A stretch of DNA of 5,506 nt from Planctomycetota bacterium (GTDB lineage: Bacteria; Planctomycetota; Planctomycetia; Pirellulales; Lacipirellulaceae). This document shows positions 5,245 to 5,506 of this stretch, piece by piece. Numbering within the stretch: the first letter of the stretch is position 1; every line of letters begins with the position of its first letter. Under the pieces are notes generated by a model that saw nothing but the letters and a program-made list of their open reading frames with translations, did not search any database and was not told the DNA's origin. The translations under genes and the position numbers were made by a program. Where the stretch lies: NCBI GenBank assembly GCA_013151315.1, contig JAADIN010000206.1, positions 1 through 5,506 on the forward strand. Direction: 5' to 3'.

Positions 5245-5259
5245 GCGCAGCCGCTGCGC
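5245..5259. repeat. Small GC-rich hairpin
   Basis: GCGCAG (5245-5250) and CTGCGC (5254-5259) can pair around a CCG loop. There is no T-run after it in either direction, so terminator function is unsupported. Confidence 0.45.
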
Positions 5260-5300
5260 GAGTGTCGGTAACCGGTGACGATCCGCGTCGAAGTGCTGCG

Positions 5301-5396
5301 CTATTGCTTTGGGAAAAGATAGCTCGCAACAATCGCGAACAAACCAATTACGCTGACAGAGATTCCTGATATCAAGGCGATTAAAACAGAATCACT
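5301..5396 (-). pseudogene. Remnant of a small hydrophobic protein cut at its 5' end by the IS
   Basis: Reading leftward, codons from 5396 to a TAG at 5303-5301 give SDSVLIALISGISVSVIGLF... ending ASYLFPKQ, a clear membrane-spanning helix. Small phage- or island-borne membrane proteins commonly begin M-S-D/E-x-V-I-x-A-L-I-S-G. Here the residue before SD is Leu and there is no ATG, exactly where the IS end begins (about 5399). This suggests that the insertion removed or separated the start codon. The stretch is more AT-rich than its surroundings. Only 31 codons are visible, so chance is a real alternative. No function is proposed. Confidence 0.35.
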
Positions 5397-5398
5397 AA

Positions 5399-5506
5399 GA
5401 GCCTATCCAAGAACTCCAGCCGAGCTAAGCGTGGTCCAGGCGAAGGATAAATGCAAGAAGGCGAGATAGTTGTTGGCCTTCTTTTCCCAACGGATGAGTA
5501 AACGAC
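5399..5506 (-). mobile_element. One end of an insertion sequence, probably IS5-like
   Basis: The C-terminal end of a transposase reads in from the right edge, and its stop lies within a few bases of a plausible terminal sequence GAGCCTATCCAAGAAC starting at 5399. Transposase stops close to or inside the terminal repeat are common in compact IS elements. The other end lies outside the window, so inverted repeats and target duplication cannot be confirmed. Confidence 0.6.
5403..5506 (-). CDS. IS5-like transposase, C-terminal fragment
   Basis: Thirty-three codons plus TAG (5405-5403) are visible; the frame enters from the right edge at 5504, so most of the gene is outside the window. The peptide has RLLIRWEKKANNYLAFLHL followed by SFAWTTL. 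The R-(W)E-K/R-x-x-x-N/x-Y-L-A-F-L-H/x-L/F-A pattern is the recognisable C-terminal signature of DDE transposases in the IS5 family, where it follows the catalytic Glu region. The catalytic residues are not in the window. The tail TLSSAGVLG is at the IS end. Whether the element is intact cannot be judged. Family assignment is from recalled motif similarity and is fairly sure at the level of DDE transposase, less so for the subgroup. Confidence 0.75.
   Translation of the reverse strand, partial: RLLIRWEKKANNYLAFLHLSFAWTTLSSAGVLG

Larger units (their letters stand above)
3704..5506 (+). mobile_element. Probable integrase-proximal end of a tRNA-His-inserted element
   Basis: The tRNA 3' end, integrase, structured noncoding DNA, a gene remnant and an IS are arranged as at the edge of an integrative element or genomic island. 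The right end and the duplicated tRNA 3' segment are not in the window, so extent and mobility are unknown. A lone, stranded integrase next to the tRNA is an alternative. Confidence 0.45.

Overview
The window looks like a chromosomal segment from a planctomycete, probably of the Pirellulales type. Three things suggest this: a DUF1570-type secreted zincin-like protein, a sugar phosphate isomerase/epimerase of a kind common in that group, and an integrase with a characteristic basic insert and an NxxR box. This assignment rests on recalled family resemblance, not on a database search.

Left part (1-2068). A secreted protein of unknown function runs leftward off the edge (<1-665, minus). It diverges from a TIM-barrel sugar isomerase/epimerase gene (807-1805, plus). 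The 141-bp divergent spacer carries a threefold CTCTGTG-type repeat flanked by one candidate extended -10 box for each direction. After the isomerase, a 284-bp gene-free stretch holds a 27-bp tandem duplication that merges into a 26-bp imperfect inverted repeat, followed by a perfect extended -10 promoter (TGCTATAAT).

Middle part (2069-3728). That promoter drives a DUF1570-like exported protein with an HExxH...E signature (2090-3445). It is followed by a 44-aa single-span membrane protein (3490-3624) and an intact tRNA-His (3654-3728).

Right part (3729-5506). A tyrosine recombinase (3854-5122) follows the tRNA 3' end in the same orientation. This is the usual layout for the integrase end of an element inserted in a tRNA gene. 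The 125-bp gap between tRNA and integrase contains two perfect palindromes, of 16 and 24 bp. Immediately after the integrase stop codon is a 22-bp stem-loop with six G-U pairs, which form only in the plus-strand transcript. Further right are short repeats, a 33-codon hydrophobic remnant on the minus strand, and the 3' end of an IS5-like transposase entering from the right edge, so this end of the element has been hit by an insertion sequence.

No complete new defence or regulatory system is visible. The most interesting unexplained structure is the palindrome pair and stem-loop bracketing the integrase. The far attachment site and the element's cargo lie outside the window.
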